Positions 8,670 through 16,518 of a stretch of 64,000 nt of DNA are shown here, one piece after another (within the stretch, counting starts at the first letter, position 1; each line of letters opens with the position of its first letter). The stretch is from positions 1 through 64,000 of the forward strand of contig JADZDR010000034.1 of the NCBI GenBank assembly GCA_020850945.1, read 5' to 3'. Made by a program: the position numbers and the translations under genes. This DNA is from Acidimicrobiia bacterium (lineage in GTDB: Bacteria > Actinomycetota > Acidimicrobiia > UBA2766). The notes beneath the pieces were generated by a model. It saw only the letters and a list, made by a program, of their open reading frames with translations. It was not told the DNA's origin and ran no database searches.

Positions 8670-9116
8670 ATGGACCGCGAGAGGGAAGACATGGCAGCGC
8701 GCTCGGTGGCAGCCGTGCTCGGTTGCGCTTGGAGGCGCCGCGACTTGCCTCGCGGACCGAACGGGCTGCACTACTTCGACCTCGTGGATCGCGAGACCGG
8801 GGTCCTTGGAGCACTCGAGGTCACGAGCGTCGTCGATTCCCGAGCTCTTCAGTTCCGGGCAGAAGTGCGAAGGGAGGAATGGTCTTTCGAGGATGACGGA
8901 TGGTCCTGGGTTATCTCCTTGGACGTGAACGTCGATCCCCGCGGGTTGTCCGCGACCTCTCGCGAGCTCTTGATGGACCTTCAGTCGCGCGGTGTTGAGC
9001 GCTTCGGCTGGGACCGCCTTCGGCGATGTCCGAATCCCGACGTCAATCGAACCGTGAGTCACGTCCCGGCCTCGTGTCAAATGTATGTCAAACGAACGGC
9101 GCCGGACCGGCCGTGA
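8670..9116 (+). CDS. Hypothetical protein with EVTS motif at island edge
   Basis: No family is recognised with confidence. The 148-aa product contains LHYFDLVDRETGVLGALEVTSVVD, a D...LEVT arrangement seen in some predicted nuclease-like proteins of defence regions, so a degenerate nuclease fold is possible but unproven. Two starts compete: ATG 8670, placed for a leaderless message after TAGTCT, and ATG 8691 with GAGGGAAG ahead of it. The last ~20 residues look like read-through of island-edge DNA containing two TGTCAAA repeats, so the gene may have lost its natural 3' end where the island joins the tRNA scar. Confidence 0.5.
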   Translation: MDREREDMAARSVAAVLGCAWRRRDLPRGPNGLHYFDLVDRETGVLGALEVTSVVDSRALQFRAEVRREEWSFEDDGWSWVISLDVNVDPRGLSATSRELLMDLQSRGVERFGWDRLRRCPNPDVNRTVSHVPASCQMYVKRTAPDRP

Positions 9117-9204
9117 CCTGGCGGCCTGCATGGCGATCGGTGAGTGAGAAACCCACCTTGACCAGCACGTTCGCGAACACCTCCTCACCACCTCGGACGC
9201 CGCG

Positions 9205-9254
9205 ACCGGGCTCATAACCCGAAGGTCGCAGGTTCGAATCCTGCCCCCGCCACC
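9205..9254 (+). other. tRNA-Met(CAU) 3' fragment, probable integration scar (att core)
   Basis: The sequence contains an anticodon arm CGGGCTCATAACCCG, the variable bases AAGGTC, a T arm GCAGGTTCGAATCCTGC, then CCCCGCCACCA. The 5' half (acceptor and D arm) is absent: the preceding bases do not pair with the acceptor strand and show no D-arm signature. A 3' tRNA fragment in this orientation is what tyrosine-recombinase integration leaves at the far end of an inserted element, with the element on its left and the old chromosome on its right. The GGG/CCC anticodon stem hints at initiator tRNA. The intact tRNA gene should lie beyond the left edge of the window. Confidence 0.8.
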
Positions 9255-9267
9255 AACTTGTGAGCGA

Positions 9268-9294
9268 AGGCCCAGGTCAGCGACTTGGGCCTTC
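9268..9294 (+). terminator. Hairpin after the tRNA fragment
   Basis: AAGGCCCA and TGGGCCTT form a perfect 8-bp stem around an 11-nt loop, 14 nt after the CCA end. This is the usual place for the terminator of the original tRNA gene, so it supports the right side being ancestral chromosome. There is no clear U tract. Confidence 0.55.
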
Positions 9295-9338
9295 CTCGCG
9301 GGAGGGGGCCGGTGGGGGCGGTGTCAAACGTGTGTTGC

Positions 9339-9497
9339 CCGGTCATCGGATACGACAAGGCGTCGGTGATCGCCCACAGAGCCAACGACGAGGGCACGAC
9401 GCTGCGCGCGGCGGCCCTTGCCACCGGGTTCATCGACGCCGCCGACTACGACCGGATCGTCGACCCCTCGAAGATGGTCGGGCACCTGCCCAGTTGA
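9339..9497 (+). pseudogene. fumC: Class II fumarase C-terminal remnant
   Basis: The frame reads [49 protein letters not shown]. This matches the C-terminal end of class II fumarases, where IGYDKA and G-TLREAA followed by an F-D--V-P--M ending are conserved. Only about 53 residues of an expected ~460 remain, and nothing fumarase-like precedes them in any frame. It is a relic next to the integration scar, with its natural stop preserved. Confidence 0.7.
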
Positions 9498-9553
9498 GCT
9501 CCGACCCTACCTCCGGCGGACACGGATACCGAGCCTGGAGCTGAGGACGAGGA

Positions 9554-9990
9554 TGACCACCTCGACGAGGAACCGAGGCGCCAGTCGCCCGCGGCCAGGA
9601 ACCGGCATCGTCATCCCCAACCTGATCATCCTCAACTGGGTCTGCTGGTGGGGCCTCGTGACGCAGCCGCTTCCACTCCGACCGGACCTACCTCCTGATG
9701 ACGCGATCATCGTGCTGCGCGCCGTGATGAGCACCGACAACGTCACCCGTGCTGCCGAGCGGACCTTCGCCCCCTATGCCGTCTACGGGCTCGGTCGAGG
9801 GCGTGATCGACATGACGGTGCAGGACGCGTGCCGAGGTGACCGGATCTCGAGCTGCCGCCGGGTACGGCTCTCGACCTCGGTCGCGTGCGAGAGGCCGGG
9901 TTCACTCTGCTGGCCGTGCCCGGTCGGGAGAGTGGGGTTGAATCGCGTGATCTGGTTTGGAGCATGCAGGCAGTATCCTGCCGCGAGCGC
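9554..9990 (+). pseudogene. Frameshifted unknown gene remnant
   Basis: Three consecutive frames appear to join into one protein: DDAIIVLRAVMSTDNVTRAAERTFAPYAVYGL in the first, SVEGVIDMTVQDACR in the second after about 9790, and VREAGFTLLAVPGRE in the third after about 9880. Codon use is coding-like across the joins, while each frame alone stops. I do not recognise the family. Together with the fumarase relic it makes 9300-10050 a decayed strip between the island scar and the first intact gene. Confidence 0.35.
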
Positions 9991-10055
9991 GCCGCGGGAG
10001 AACGCCTTGGGCGAGACTCCCGATACCGCAGTTGACCGTGCCAGGGGGGGACCGC

Positions 10056-11000
10056 ATGCGCACAACCGGAGCCGAAGCGTGGCCGTCGATTCCCGTCGCC
10101 GAGTGGCAGGACACCCGCGACACGCTGCACCTGTACACCCAGGTCGTCGGCAAGATCCGCATGGTGAACGAACCTCTGATCAACCATTGGTGGAACGTTC
10201 CGCTCTACGTCTCGGCGCGGGGCCTGACCACGTCGCTGATGCCACACCCGACCGGGCCGGCGTTCCAGATCGACTTCGACTTCCTCGACCATCGCCTCGA
10301 GGTCACCACAGTCACCGGGCAGAGTCGATCGCTCGACCTCGGTCCCCGGTCCGTCGCCGAGTTCTACGCCGCGACGACTGCCATGCTCGACGGGCTCGGG
10401 GTCTCGACCGAGGTGTGGCCGGTCCCGGTCGAGATCCCGGGTGCTATCCCCTTCCCCGCCGACGAGGTGCATGCGAGCTACGACCCCGCCGCGGTGGAGC
10501 GGTTCTGGCGTGCACTTGTCGAGATGGAACGGGTGTTCAAGGTGTTCCGGACCCGGTTCGTCGGCAAGGCCAGCCCTGTGCACGTGTTCTGGGGTGCGCT
10601 CGACGTGGCGTACACCCGCTTCTCGGGGCGGACGGCCCCGCCGCATCCGGGGGGCGTTCCGAACTGTGGGCCCCATGTGATGTGGGAGGCGTACTCGCAT
10701 GAGGTGAGCAGCTGCGGCTACTGGCCCGGCCCTCCGGGCGACGAGGGCGTGTTCTACGCGTACGCGTACCCGGAGCCTCCCGGCTACCGCGACACCTCGA
10801 TCGAGCCGGTCGGTGCTCGCTGGGACGACGAGCTCTTGGAGTTCGTCGTGCCCTACGAGCTGGTCCGCACCGCTCCCGACCCCGATGCGCTGCTCCTCGA
10901 GTTCCTGCAGAGCACTTATGAAGCCGCGGCGGTGACGGCCGACTGGGACCGTGCCGCCCTGGAAAGGCAGACATCCGCCATCGAAGGACCCTCGACGTGA
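10056..11000 (+). CDS. DUF5996 family protein
   Basis: The protein has the features of the DUF5996 family, which has no assigned reaction: opening WPSIPVAEWQDTRDTLHLYTQVVGKIR, the central VHVFWGALDVAYTRFSGR block, a P-C-PHVMWEAYSHEVSSCGYWPG segment, and a C-terminal LLEFLQSTYEAAA. The ATG at 10056 follows a G-rich AGGGGGGG site and gives 314 aa; the track version starting at 9957 is too long. Its stop overlaps the GTG start of the dioxygenase gene, so the two are translated together and may share a substrate or condition. Confidence 0.8.
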   Translation: MRTTGAEAWPSIPVAEWQDTRDTLHLYTQVVGKIRMVNEPLINHWWNVPLYVSARGLTTSLMPHPTGPAFQIDFDFLDHRLEVTTVTGQSRSLDLGPRSVAEFYAATTAMLDGLGVSTEVWPVPVEIPGAIPFPADEVHASYDPAAVERFWRALVEMERVFKVFRTRFVGKASPVHVFWGALDVAYTRFSGRTAPPHPGGVPNCGPHVMWEAYSHEVSSCGYWPGPPGDEGVFYAYAYPEPPGYRDTSIEPVGARWDDELLEFVVPYELVRTAPDPDALLLEFLQSTYEAAAVTADWDRAALERQTSAIEGPST

Positions 11001-11800
11001 CAGACACGGCGGACCCGGCTGGGTCCCTGATGCCGGCTGTGTTCGTCGGGCATGGCAGCCCGATGAATGCACTCGAGCACAACCGCTACACCGAGGCGTG
11101 GCGGGCGTTCGGGGCTTCCGTCCCGGCACCTCGCGCTGTGCTCGCGATCTCCGCTCACTGGTACACGAACGCCACCGCCGTCACCGCGATGACTCGGCCC
11201 CGAATCATCCACGACTTCTACGGCTTCCCCGACGAGCTCTTCGCCTTCGACTATCCGGCTCCGGGTCATCCCGGGGTCGCCAAGCTCGTCGCCCACACCG
11301 TCGCACCTGTGTGGGTTGGTCTCGACCTCGACAGCTGGGGCCTCGATCACGGCACCTGGTCGGTGCTCGCCCACATGTTCCCCGATGCGGACGTTCCGGT
11401 GGTGCAGCTGTCCCTGAATGCGCTCCAGCCACTCGACTACCACCTCGACCTCGGCGCCCGCCTCGCCCCGCTGCGACGAGAAGGGGTGCTGATCGTCGCC
11501 AGCGGCAACATCGTGCACAACCTGCAGCGCATCGACTGGAGCCGGCCAGGCGGTGCCTACGACTGGAACGACCGGTTCGACGAAGCCGCCAGCGCTTTGC
11601 TCGGCGAACGTCCGGGCGACATCCTCGAACTCGCCGACCATGACGACTTCGGCCTCGCCGTACCCACCCCGGACCACTTCATCCCGCTGGTCTACGTCGC
11701 CGCCCTCGCCGCCACGGCTGGGGAGACACTGGACGTGCTCGTCGCCGGACCGACCTTCGGGTCGATCTCGATGACCGGCTACACGCTCGGCGCGACCTAG
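10997..11800 (+). CDS. ygiD: YgiD-type 4,5-DOPA extradiol dioxygenase
   Basis: This is a LigB-superfamily extradiol dioxygenase of the YgiD/DODA group, which opens catechol rings such as 4,5-DOPA using a non-haem metal. Metal-ligand histidines are visible in VFVGHGSPMNAL near 17, ISAHWYTN near 50, GLDHGTWSVL near 116 and TPDHFIPLVY near 225, all in the expected order. At 267 aa it is full length. The GTG start at 10997 overlaps the previous stop by 4 nt. No other ring-cleavage genes are nearby, so its physiological substrate is open. Confidence 0.88.
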   Translation: MTDTADPAGSLMPAVFVGHGSPMNALEHNRYTEAWRAFGASVPAPRAVLAISAHWYTNATAVTAMTRPRIIHDFYGFPDELFAFDYPAPGHPGVAKLVAHTVAPVWVGLDLDSWGLDHGTWSVLAHMFPDADVPVVQLSLNALQPLDYHLDLGARLAPLRREGVLIVASGNIVHNLQRIDWSRPGGAYDWNDRFDEAASALLGERPGDILELADHDDFGLAVPTPDHFIPLVYVAALAATAGETLDVLVAGPTFGSISMTGYTLGAT

Positions 11801-12286
11801 CCCCCGCCGACCAGGCGAGCGACTCGAGATGCCGCACCCTTAGGCCACGTTGTGGGCAGAAATGACGGAATACCGGCAATTGCGCACCATTCGTGAACGT
11901 CTGCGTTGAGTGCTCTCGTCGGGGGCCGGGGGCCGGGGGCCGGGGGCCTGCCGAGGCCTTGATGGCTGATTGGGCGGCGTTCGATCAGTACGATCTCCTG
12001 GCACACGACGAGAGGAGCCGACCGATGAAGATCGGCATCCGCATGACTCCATCGATCTCGTCTGAGCTCGGCTGTGAATCGGGACTTTCGGCCGTGGTGT
12101 GTCCGACCGGTCCGCGCTTGTATCCCCTCATGAGGGTTGAACGCTGGGCGCAGCGTGTGGGACGCCGCCTTCGACCCCCGTCCATCATCGGCGAGCCGCA
12201 ACATCCCCGCCGTGGGTGCCGGTGCCTGAATGCCCGAGCTCGGAAGCGGCGCGCCTGCTCCGATGTCGTGAGAGGGTGAGAGAGCA
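11801..12286. other. 486-bp gap without a convincing gene
   Basis: Several open frames cross this gap on both strands, but none has a recognisable protein pattern or a consistent ribosome site. It contains the GGGGGCC tandem repeat described separately. An ORF running from ATG 12025 to 12279 on the plus strand is possible but its arginine-rich product looks like noncoding GC-rich DNA. Confidence 0.5.
11921..11948. repeat. GGGGGCC tandem repeat, 4 copies
   Basis: Four perfect head-to-tail copies of the 7-mer GGGGGCC lie in the noncoding gap. Short G-rich tandem repeats such as this vary in copy number by slippage. Confidence 0.85.
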
Positions 12287-13315
12287 ATGCCAGCCCGCCG
12301 GGTCAGATCCGCGACCGCCGAGGGGGCAGCACCTGGTGTGATGCGGGCGGCGATCGTCGACCGGTACGGGCCACCCGAGGTCGTGCACGTCGGTGAGGTC
12401 CCACGACCAGACGCAACCGACCGCGAAGTGCTGGTGCGCGTTCACGCCACCGCGGTCACTTCCGGCGACGCCCGCATCCGAGGTGCCCGCTTCCCCTCCG
12501 GGTTCGGGCCGTTCGTTCGCCTCGTGTTCGGTGTCACGCGGCCCCGCCGCCGCATCATCGGCAACACGTTCGCCGGTGTCGTTGAAGCGGTCGGTGCCGA
12601 CGCCGCAGGGATCGTGCCAGGGCAGGCAGTGTGCGGTATGACGGGCACGAGGCTCGGCACCCACGCCGAGTTCGTCGTGGCACGGGCCGACCGCGTCGCG
12701 TTTGTGCCGGCGGGTGTGACGCTCGACGATGCCGTCGGAGTGATCTTCGGTGGCACCGCGGCCCTGTACTTCCTACGAGACAAGGCGTCGGTCGCGTCCG
12801 GCGACGAGGTGCTCGTAAATGGTGCGTCCGGGGCGGTCGGGTCCAACGCAGTGCAACTCGCGAAGTACTTCGGGGCGACCGTCACCGCGGTTACCAGTAC
12901 TGCCAACAAGGACCTGGTCGCCAGCCTCGGTGCCGACCACGTGATCGACTACTCGAGCGACGACCTTGCTGCCACCGACGCCCGTTTCGACATCGTGCTC
13001 GACTGCGTCGGCAACCTGACCATCGGCTCCGGTCGATGCCTCCTCGCCGAGGGTGGCAGGTTGGTGCTCGCGGTGGCGAGTCTGTGGGGCAACATCCGGG
13101 CCCACGGGAACGTGGTGGCGGGCTCTGCTCCCGAAAGGGTCTCGGACATCGAGTTCCTCCTCGACCGCGTTGCCGGCGGCGATCTCACCGTCGTGCACGA
13201 CAGCAGCTACGACCTCGAACACATCGTCGACGCCTACCGCCGCGTCGACAGCGGCCACAAGCGCGGCAACGTGATCGTGCACCCCTCGCCGGCGGCCTCA
13301 GGTGCTCAGCCATGA
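12287..13315 (+). CDS. MDR-family NAD(P)-dependent alcohol dehydrogenase / quinone oxidoreductase
   Basis: This medium-chain dehydrogenase/reductase lacks the structural zinc site. After MRAAIVDRYGPPEVVHVGE it shows the GroES-like N-terminal domain (VLVRVHATAVTSGDARIRGA), RIIGNTFAGVVEAVGADA, and the NAD(P)-binding Rossmann segment VLVNGASGAVGSNAVQLAKYFG near 185, typical of zinc-independent quinone oxidoreductases. ATG 12287 has a GAGAG site; the family-like start at ATG 12341 lacks one. Substrate cannot be read from the sequence. The stop overlaps an ATG that opens only a 29-codon frame. Confidence 0.8.
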   Translation: MPARRVRSATAEGAAPGVMRAAIVDRYGPPEVVHVGEVPRPDATDREVLVRVHATAVTSGDARIRGARFPSGFGPFVRLVFGVTRPRRRIIGNTFAGVVEAVGADAAGIVPGQAVCGMTGTRLGTHAEFVVARADRVAFVPAGVTLDDAVGVIFGGTAALYFLRDKASVASGDEVLVNGASGAVGSNAVQLAKYFGATVTAVTSTANKDLVASLGADHVIDYSSDDLAATDARFDIVLDCVGNLTIGSGRCLLAEGGRLVLAVASLWGNIRAHGNVVAGSAPERVSDIEFLLDRVAGGDLTVVHDSSYDLEHIVDAYRRVDSGHKRGNVIVHPSPAASGAQP

Positions 13316-13534
13316 CCACCGGCGACGACATCGTGGCCACGGCGGGCCCGCGGCTGCCGCTTTCTGCTCGATGGTCGAGGAGGACTCCTGGCCGCCATTG
13401 AGGCCGAGCGGTACGGCGTTGCCATCGGAGACCACTCGTGACCGCGGGCAGCCGGCTCGGCCGGTCACGAGCGAATGTGCGCTGCACGATCATCGACCTC
13501 GGCACAGCCGCCCTCTCCCTGACCGGCATCACGG

Positions 13535-14410
13535 CTAGCGCGCGACGTGTTCGAGTACGAGGGCGTCGACCTCGTCGGGTTTCTCGAGGTGGAGGAAGTG
13601 GCCTGCCCCATCGATCATCAGGAATCGGGAGCCGGGCGAGGGGAGGAAGGCCTCGGCGGTGGCGGCCACCTCTGCTCCCATGCAGCCGTCGGTGCGGCCG
13701 TGGAGGTAGAGGTGGGGCTGCGGCGGTGTGCCGCTGCACGCTGTTTCGGCGTCCTGGAGCTCGGGTACGAGTCCGGTGCCGCTGAGCGTCGCCCGGTAAT
13801 AGCCGAGCGCGGCAGCGAGGTTGGCCGGGTCACGCAGCGCGTCTTTCGCCGCCGGCAGGTCGATTGCCGAGGCGTCGTAACCGGGTGACCAGTCGTCCCA
13901 CAGGTGGCCGATGAACTCCAGGTCGTTCATCGTCACGGCGACGTCGGCGAGCTGGTGCTGGAAGAAGAACATGTACCAGGAGCGGCGCAGTTGGGCGTAG
14001 GAGAAGAAGGCGCCCGCCACGGCGCCGGCCGGGGGGACGGCCATCGTGACGATCCGTCGCCAGCGCTCGGGCTCGAGCACGGTGGCGCCCGTGGCGATGC
14101 GTGCGCCCCAGTCGTGGCCCACGATCACGGCGTCACTCTCGCCACCGAGTGCGTCGTGCAGGGCCAGGGCATCCATCACGCAAGCGCCGTTCTGGTTGCG
14201 GCCTTCGGGGTCCACGCCGGTGGGTGCGTAGCCCCGCAGCCACGGTGCCACGGCCCGGAAACCGGCGCCGGCGAGCTTCGGCATGAGGTGGCGCCACGTG
14301 CGTGGCGAGTCCGGGAAGCCGTGCAACAGCAAGGCGAGTGGCCCCTCGCCGCATTCGAGGTATGCGACATCGAGGCCGTTGGCGGTGATCTGTGTCTGCT
14401 GGATGTTCAT
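13535..14410 (-). CDS. Alpha/beta hydrolase, epoxide-hydrolase/dehalogenase-like
   Basis: The 291-aa protein has the alpha/beta-hydrolase core: LALLLHGFPDSPRTWRHL for the oxyanion loop, VIVGHDWGARIA with an aspartate nucleophile in the elbow, LHGRTDGCMG for the acid strand, and MIDGAGHFLHLEKPDEV carrying the catalytic His. An Asp nucleophile in GHDWGA is characteristic of epoxide hydrolases and haloalkane dehalogenases, not esterases. The cap region between the two halves is intact. It is monocistronic and convergent with the MDR gene. Confidence 0.85.
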   Translation of the reverse strand: MNIQQTQITANGLDVAYLECGEGPLALLLHGFPDSPRTWRHLMPKLAGAGFRAVAPWLRGYAPTGVDPEGRNQNGACVMDALALHDALGGESDAVIVGHDWGARIATGATVLEPERWRRIVTMAVPPAGAVAGAFFSYAQLRRSWYMFFFQHQLADVAVTMNDLEFIGHLWDDWSPGYDASAIDLPAAKDALRDPANLAAALGYYRATLSGTGLVPELQDAETACSGTPPQPHLYLHGRTDGCMGAEVAATAEAFLPSPGSRFLMIDGAGHFLHLEKPDEVDALVLEHVAR

Positions 14411-14606
14411 CCGTGTGACGGTAGCTGGATCCCGGTCTTCTGGCCGGTTGCACCTCCGTCACGGGCACGGCGATCACATCCAGGACAGCGGGAGTCGCAG
14501 GTATGACTGCGCAGTATGAGTCCGGACGCTACTGGTCTGAAAGGACCACGAGCACGTCAGGTCGAGCCATCACGCCACCCTGCGTCAGCCTGACCTGCAA
14601 ACCCAT

Positions 14607-14622
14607 GATGTGCTAGCATCAG
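14607..14622 (+). promoter_or_regulatory. vapBC promoter with TGATG/CATCA inverted repeat
   Basis: TGATG-TGCTAG-CATCA is a perfect inverted repeat that contains the -10 box TAGCAT (14614-14619). Seven nt separate this box from the GTG at 14627, so the mRNA is probably leaderless. The repeat fits VapB autoregulation. Confidence 0.55.
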
Positions 14623-14626
14623 ATGC

Positions 14627-14869
14627 GTGCGCACCACTGTCAACATCGACGAGGATGTCCTCCTTGCTGTGAAGGAGCGCGCTCGACGGGAGAACCGGAC
14701 CGCCGGAGAGGTCCTCTCCGAACTCGCCCGCAGGGCGCTGACCGGACAGGAAGGCCGAGCCGGTCACGTCCGGGCAGAGGCGTTCCATGGGTTCTGCCCG
14801 CTCCCTCACCGAGGTGCCGCCGTGTCGAATGCGCTGATCGACGACCTCCGCGAGCAGGAGCCCGAGTGA
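14627..14869 (+). CDS. vapB: VapB-type ribbon-helix-helix antitoxin
   Basis: The 80-aa protein begins MRTTVNIDEDVLLAVKERARRENRTAGEVLSELARRAL, a ribbon-helix-helix DNA-binding domain of the VapB type; the C-terminal half is the flexible toxin-binding tail. The GTG at 14627 is fixed by the -10 box 7 nt upstream. The stop overlaps the toxin gene by 4 nt (GTGA). Antitoxin and toxin would form a complex that represses this promoter. Confidence 0.88.
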   Translation: MRTTVNIDEDVLLAVKERARRENRTAGEVLSELARRALTGQEGRAGHVRAEAFHGFCPLPHRGAAVSNALIDDLREQEPE

Positions 14870-15297
14870 GTAGAGCCCTGCTCGACATCAACGTGCTGCT
14901 GGCGCTGTTCGATTCCGACCACGTCGATCACGGTCGGGCTCGGCGCTGGATCGATGGCGAGATCGCGTCGGGCTGGGCATCGTGTGCGATCACCCAGAAC
15001 GGGTTCGTCCGCGTCATCAGTCAGCCCCGATACCCGAGCCCCGTTCCTCCTGCTGTGGCGCTGGAACTACTTGCGGGTGCGTGCGCTGATCCCGCTCACG
15101 AGTTCTGGACTTGCGACGTGAGCGTGCTCGACACCGCACTCCTGGACGCAACTCGCATCCACGGTCCCCGGCAGGTGAGCGACGCGTACCTTCTCGCGTT
15201 GGCCACCGTGCACACCGGTCGCTTCGTCACGTTCGACCGTGCGATTGACCTGTCCGCGGTGCCCCCCGCCACCGAAGCCAACCTGACCGTCCTATGA
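14866..15297 (+). CDS. vapC: VapC-type PIN-domain ribonuclease toxin
   Basis: PIN-domain toxins cleave specific RNAs, often tRNA. The acidic active-site residues are visible: LLDINVLLALFDSDH at the start, the central ITQNGFVRVIS segment with the characteristic N-GF, QVSDAYLLALA with the third acid, and FVTFDRAID with the fourth. The protein has 143 aa, normal for the family. The start overlaps vapB (GTGA). All catalytic positions look intact. Confidence 0.9.
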   Translation: MSRALLDINVLLALFDSDHVDHGRARRWIDGEIASGWASCAITQNGFVRVISQPRYPSPVPPAVALELLAGACADPAHEFWTCDVSVLDTALLDATRIHGPRQVSDAYLLALATVHTGRFVTFDRAIDLSAVPPATEANLTVL

Positions 15298-15435
15298 GTG
15301 GCACGGCTGAGTGGCACGGCGCCACGCCGTATCGACGGGGTTGACCGTTGCCGTCACGCATCCGGACGAGTGGTACTGAAATGACGGATGGCCGGCATGC
15401 CGATATCACTCGTCCGCAGAGTGGCGATGAGGGCC

Positions 15436-16017
15436 TCACAGGCTTCGGCCGAGGAAGGCGGCGTGGCGGTCGGCTGCCGACGCTCCGTCGGGGGCGGGCT
15501 GCTCGGGGCCGAACGGCGCGGGTGACCCGTCCGGCCCGCGGATGGCGTCGGACACGAAGAGCCGGGCTGCCTCGGTCTGTTTCGCCGCGAACTCCGGGTC
15601 CAGGTCTGTCGGCTGGCCGGTCGCTCTGGCGAGGTCCCAGGCGTGGGTGAAGACGTCATTCGTAGCGATGCCCATGAACACGCGGCCGGGCAGCTCGCCG
15701 AAGGGCAGCTTCACGATCTTGTCCTGGGCGCCGGGGGCTTCGAACGCCTCGATCGCGGCTGCGATACCCGTGTCGTAGGCGGCAAGGAGGTCGTTCTGCG
15801 TGTAGTCGGTCGACTCAGTCGTGTCGTCCTCGGGAGCGACGCCGTTGTTGACGCAGTCGGCAAACCAGTAGCTCGCCCCCACGTAGTGTGAGATGAGCCG
15901 CCGGACGTCCCACGACGCGCATGGTGTCGGGTCGTCGTACTGATCGGGTCCGACGTTCGCCAGAACCGCACGGGCGAGCGAGAATGCGTACGCAAGGTCT
16001 CCGGTCGTCATGTTCAT
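15436..16017 (-). CDS. TIGR03086-family metal-binding protein (DinB/MDMPI fold)
   Basis: The product follows the actinobacterial TIGR03086 family, four-helix DinB-like proteins related to mycothiol-dependent maleylpyruvate isomerase. Visible features are PTPCASWDVRRLISHYVGA (the first metal-site His), a middle helix LPFGELPGRVFMGIATNDVFTHAWDLARATGQ holding the further His residues, and a C-terminal LFVSDAIRGPDGSPAPFG. ATG at 16017 or at 16011 is likely; the latter has GGGGGG 6 nt upstream. The track start at 16035 is less likely. Substrate unknown. Confidence 0.82.
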   Translation of the reverse strand: MNMTTGDLAYAFSLARAVLANVGPDQYDDPTPCASWDVRRLISHYVGASYWFADCVNNGVAPEDDTTESTDYTQNDLLAAYDTGIAAAIEAFEAPGAQDKIVKLPFGELPGRVFMGIATNDVFTHAWDLARATGQPTDLDPEFAAKQTEAARLFVSDAIRGPDGSPAPFGPEQPAPDGASAADRHAAFLGRSL

Positions 16018-16053
16018 CCCCCCGGACTCTGCCAACGCGCTCGATCTTAGGTG

Positions 16054-16518
16054 TCATTGGTCCCGACGTCCTGGGATCACCGGCGCCAACCCCAGCCTGG
16101 CCGGCTCGATCGGCCGGCCGGTGGTCTCGTCTACGACCTTGGGCCGGACCATCTCACCCGATTCCGAGTCGACGAGTTGGACGGGGATCGGGTTGTCGGC
16201 GGGGTTGAGCCAGTCCTCGCCCCAACGCCACATGGCAAGGAGCACGTCGAGGAACGCCTCGCCCTTGGGAGTCAGGTGGTACTCGTAGCGGGCCGGGCTC
16301 TCGGCGTAGGGAACCCTCTCGAAGACGCCTTCCTCGACGAGGCGGTCGAGGCGGGCCGTGAGGCTTGCCCGCGGGATGCCGAGGCTCGTCGCGAAGTCGT
16401 CGAATCGGCGCACACCGAAGAACGCCTGGCGCAACACCAGCGGTGTCCACCAGTCCCCGACGAGGTCAGCCGTGCGGGCGATCCCGCAGGGCCAGTCATC
16501 GAAGCGGGTCCGTTTCAC
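16054..16518 (-). CDS. HxlR-family transcriptional regulator
   Basis: A winged-helix HxlR regulator. The N-terminal Cys in DDWPCGIARTADLVGDWW, followed by TPLVLRQAFFGVRRFDDFATSLGIPRASLTARLDRLVEEGVFER, is the canonical HxlR pattern, and YHLTPKGEAF forms the wing. GTG 16518 overlaps the stop of the upstream oxidoreductase (GTGA), giving 154 aa, so regulator and enzyme are translated together. The inverted repeat at 18859-18875 upstream of the operon is its most likely target. Confidence 0.88.
   Translation of the reverse strand: MKRTRFDDWPCGIARTADLVGDWWTPLVLRQAFFGVRRFDDFATSLGIPRASLTARLDRLVEEGVFERVPYAESPARYEYHLTPKGEAFLDVLLAMWRWGEDWLNPADNPIPVQLVDSESGEMVRPKVVDETTGRPIEPARLGLAPVIPGRRDQ

Noticed and set aside
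6957-9215. 752-aa minus-strand ORF across darG and the second darT
   Set aside because: It crosses three plus-strand genes with recognised motifs and resembles no protein.
9205-9254. Complete tRNA-Met gene
   Set aside because: The upstream bases do not supply an acceptor 5' strand or a D arm, so only a 3' fragment is supported.
9212-9433. Minus-strand ORF ending in GAGFEPATFGL
   Set aside because: This ending is the known false translation of a tRNA T arm and acceptor; it is evidence for the tRNA scar, not a protein.
9783-11129. 448-aa minus-strand ORF over the DUF5996 gene
   Set aside because: Shadow of DUF5996 and ygiD; no ribosome site and no motif.
11893-12279. 128-codon ORF in the gap before the MDR gene
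   Set aside because: It begins inside the GGGGGCC tandem repeat and reads as arginine-rich noncoding sequence.
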